The translations under genes were made by a program, and so were the position numbers. Source: an uncultured Pelagibacteraceae bacterium (lineage in GTDB: Bacteria > Pseudomonadota > Alphaproteobacteria > Pelagibacterales > Pelagibacteraceae). From it: a stretch of 64,000 nt of DNA. Shown here piece after piece: positions 62,111 through 64,000 of this stretch. The notes beneath the pieces were generated by a model. It had not been told where the DNA came from and made no database searches. It saw only the letters and a program-made list of their open reading frames with translations. Positions within the stretch are counted from its first letter, which is position 1, and every line of letters starts with the position of its first letter. The DNA lies in contig CACGGB010000002.1 in NCBI GenBank assembly GCA_902572475.1, forward strand, positions 23,998 through 87,997, given 5' to 3'.

Positions 62111-63380
62111 TAAACAAAAATTTATTTATTGAGTTCATTGTTTCATTTAAAGTTTTTCTCTCTAAATCTTTAATTAAAACTAAAAATTCCTTGTTATTAT
62201 TTTTATCATCTTTAAGGTCAGAAGATAATCTCATTGCTAACTCATCTGGATTTTTAATCTCATGGCAAACTTTGATTTTATTCAAAATTTCATAAATTTC
62301 TTTAAAATTATAAACGAAAGGACCGTGATAAATTTTGCAACCAAATTTAGCTGCCTCAATGGGACTTTGACCGCCAACACTTTTTAAACTTTCAATTGTA
62401 GATTTACCCATAAAAACACTTTTAGATAAACTTAAAAATCTTGGTAAATTTCCGTAAGAGTTAATAATAATTATTTCTTTATTTTTAGCTATAGGATCAT
62501 TTTTTTTAACTATCTGCGAAGATAAATTAAATTTGTTACACAATTTTTCTACTTTATCCACTCTATTTATATGGCGAGGCGCGATAATAGTAATTAAATT
62601 TTTAATTTTTTCTTTTAAAAGCAAATGAGTTCTTAAACAAAATAGCTCTTCACTATCATGTGTGCTAGCGGCTAGCCAAAATTTATATTTTTCAAAAGCT
62701 TCCTCCTCATTATTGTTTGAAATACTTCTGTCGATATCAGTAATGAATTTAATATTACCTAAATATTTTATATTTTTTGCGTTTAACTTATTTAGATAAT
62801 TACTAGTCTCCTCACTTGATGAAAGACAAAGATCAAACAAACTAAAAATATATTTTGCTGTATTTGGTATTAACATCCATCTTTTAAATGTTTTTTTTGT
62901 TATTCTTGCGTTTATGATTGAAATTGAAATTTTATTTTTTTTTGCTTCCAAAATTAAGTTTGGCCATATTTCAGAGTCTACTAAAAAAATTGTGTCAGGT
63001 TTCCATGAATTTAAAAATTTTTTTATCAGAAAAGGTGAGTCAATAGGAATAAATCTATGATGCATATTATCAAATTTTTTTAGCTCGTCTTTGGCAAGAT
63101 TAGCTGAACTTAAAGTAGTAGTTGTGATTAAAAATTCAAGATTATTTTGAGTTCGATTAAGTATCTTGATTATTGGTAGAATACTTTTGAGCTCCCCAAT
63201 ACTAGCAGCGTGAAACCAAATCAATCGTGAGTCTTTTTTTCTATTAATATTAAAATTTTTAAAAAAAAGTTTCTCTTTATATCTTATCTGATCTTCTTTA
63301 TTAATAAGTTTTCTATAATAGATTATAACAACAATAATTGGATAAAAAAAAGTTGTCAGGATTCTGTATAAGAGAATCAT
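62097..63380 (-). CDS. waaA: Kdo transferase (3-deoxy-D-manno-octulosonic acid transferase)
   Basis: 427 aa, GT-B, one N-terminal membrane helix. IWFHAASIGELKSI (catalytic Glu), FLVDSEIWPNLI, FWLAASTHDSEE and FMGKSTIESLKSVGGQSPIEAAKFG. Transfers Kdo onto lipid A precursor. Follows msbA by 4 bases. With kdsD and kdsB this shows a complete Kdo route. Confidence 0.95.
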   Translation of the reverse strand: MILLYRILTTFFYPIIVVIIYYRKLINKEDQIRYKEKLFFKNFNINRKKDSRLIWFHAASIGELKSILPIIKILNRTQNNLEFLITTTTLSSANLAKDELKKFDNMHHRFIPIDSPFLIKKFLNSWKPDTIFLVDSEIWPNLILEAKKNKISISIINARITKKTFKRWMLIPNTAKYIFSLFDLCLSSSEETSNYLNKLNAKNIKYLGNIKFITDIDRSISNNNEEEAFEKYKFWLAASTHDSEELFCLRTHLLLKEKIKNLITIIAPRHINRVDKVEKLCNKFNLSSQIVKKNDPIAKNKEIIIINSYGNLPRFLSLSKSVFMGKSTIESLKSVGGQSPIEAAKFGCKIYHGPFVYNFKEIYEILNKIKVCHEIKNPDELAMRLSSDLKDDKNNNKEFLVLIKDLERKTLNETMNSINKFLFNENK

Positions 63381-63384
63381 TTTT

Positions 63385-64000
63385 TTATTTTAATTGCTTT
63401 TTATATAATGATTTATACTCATTACAATTATTAATCAAAAAATTATGATCCCCTGAGTTTTGTATCTTTCCATTCTTCAAAACAAAAATTACATCAGCTT
63501 TGTGTATCGTAGATAGTCTATGAGCAATTACTAAAGTTGTTTTATTTTTGGTCAGATTAAGTATAGCATTTTGCACAATTTCCTCTGAGTCAGCATCAAG
63601 AGAAGATGTTGCTTCATCTAATAATATAATTGGAGCCTCTTTTAAAATTGCTCTAGCTATTGAAATTCTTTGTTTTTGTCCACCTGATAGCCTAATACCA
63701 TTTTCTCCTATTAAAGTATCGTAGCCTTGAGGTAATTTTTTTATAAAATCGTCTGCTGCTGCGAATTTACATGCTCTCTCGATTTCTTCTTGTGTCGCAC
63801 TTTCTTTAGCATATGAAATATTATTTTTAATAGTATCGTCAAATAAAATGACATCCTGACTTACCATAGAAAGATTTTTTCGAAGAGAAGTTAAAGATAT
63901 GTTTTTTATATCCTGATTATCTATTTGAATTGATCCTTCCTGAGGATCATAAAATCTAGGCAATAAATTTATTATAGTGCTTTTTCCAGCTCCACTGTGA
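63385..64000 (-). CDS. msbA: Lipid A export ABC transporter MsbA (partial, 5' end outside window)
   Basis: C-terminal 205 codons of an exporter-type ABC ATPase half-transporter; the frame is open to the edge. Walker A end SGAGKSTIINLL, Q-loop VSQDVILFDDTI, signature LSGGQKQRISIARAI, Walker B ILLDEATSSLD, switch IAHRLSTI. MsbA identity is inferred from position ahead of waaA-lpxK-lpxL; the membrane domain lies outside the window. Confidence 0.88.
   Translation of the reverse strand, partial: HSGAGKSTIINLLPRFYDPQEGSIQIDNQDIKNISLTSLRKNLSMVSQDVILFDDTIKNNISYAKESATQEEIERACKFAAADDFIKKLPQGYDTLIGENGIRLSGGQKQRISIARAILKEAPIILLDEATSSLDADSEEIVQNAILNLTKNKTTLVIAHRLSTIHKADVIFVLKNGKIQNSGDHNFLINNCNEYKSLYKKQLK

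Overview
The window is a very AT-rich, densely packed alphaproteobacterial chromosome segment, most likely from the SAR11 clade (Pelagibacterales, 'Candidatus Pelagibacter'-like). Evidence: tiny or negative intergenic gaps, Lys/Ile/Asn-rich proteins, alphaproteobacterial markers (GcrA, a BamF/DUF3035 lipoprotein, DUF2093, CycM-type anchored cytochrome c, a tRNA-His without G-1) and a family-by-family match to SAR11-type gene content. I recognise about 62 protein genes, one tRNA gene and the SRP RNA gene. I see no insertion sequence, prophage or CRISPR array.

Layout. 1-11052 (minus): one nearly gapless run, transcribed rnd-kdsD-lptC-lptB-aroA-cmk-rpsA-ihfB-pyrF-trpF-trpB-trpA-accD; it mixes Kdo/LPS transport, shikimate, nucleotide, ribosomal S1, IHF, tryptophan and fatty-acid genes. 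11074-12359 (plus): an NDUFA9-like SDR and an SMR-like membrane protein that lacks the family's key glutamate. 12455-33931: a phosphorus-stress supercluster with ugpBAEC-ugpQ (glycerol-3-phosphate uptake), a lysine-rich small protein, a lipid kinase, plcP-agt (phospholipid replacement by glycolipid), phoR, an unknown periplasmic protein, pstSCAB-phoU-phoB, sixA, ppk-ppx (polyphosphate), then an aquaglyceroporin and arsC (arsenate detoxification). Candidate Pho boxes precede plcP and pstS. 34219-39956: gcrA, an orphan ABC-2 permease, argD-argF, cycM, kdsB, pheA. 40015-42706: SRP RNA-dnaX-ybaB-recR. 42703-46359: malate synthase G, accA with an added C-terminal membrane segment, and a cold-shock protein. 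46476-49707: a candidate structured RNA, then tRNA-His-hisS-hisZ-hisG. 49714-51687: groESL with a heat-shock-type promoter. 51820-58288: NagD-like HAD, ribF, ileS, lspA, bamF-like lipoprotein and a frameshifted pgi. 58281-64000: rsmD, purD, DUF2093 and the lipid A/Kdo run msbA-waaA-lpxK-lpxL (msbA cut by the window end).

How it fits together. The centre reads as one adaptation to phosphate scarcity: sense (PhoR/PhoB/PhoU), import (Pst, Ugp), release phosphate from lipid headgroups (PlcP) and refill the membrane with glycolipid (Agt), store and mobilise polyphosphate (Ppk/Ppx), and remove the arsenate that a high-affinity phosphate importer would admit (ArsC plus aquaglyceroporin). The less explained items are the unknown secreted protein between phoR and pstS, the lysine-rich small protein, the SMR-like protein, two RNA genes lying 4-5 bases before a start codon (SRP RNA-dnaX, tRNA-His-hisS), the 81-base RNA candidate, and the pgi frameshift in an A run.
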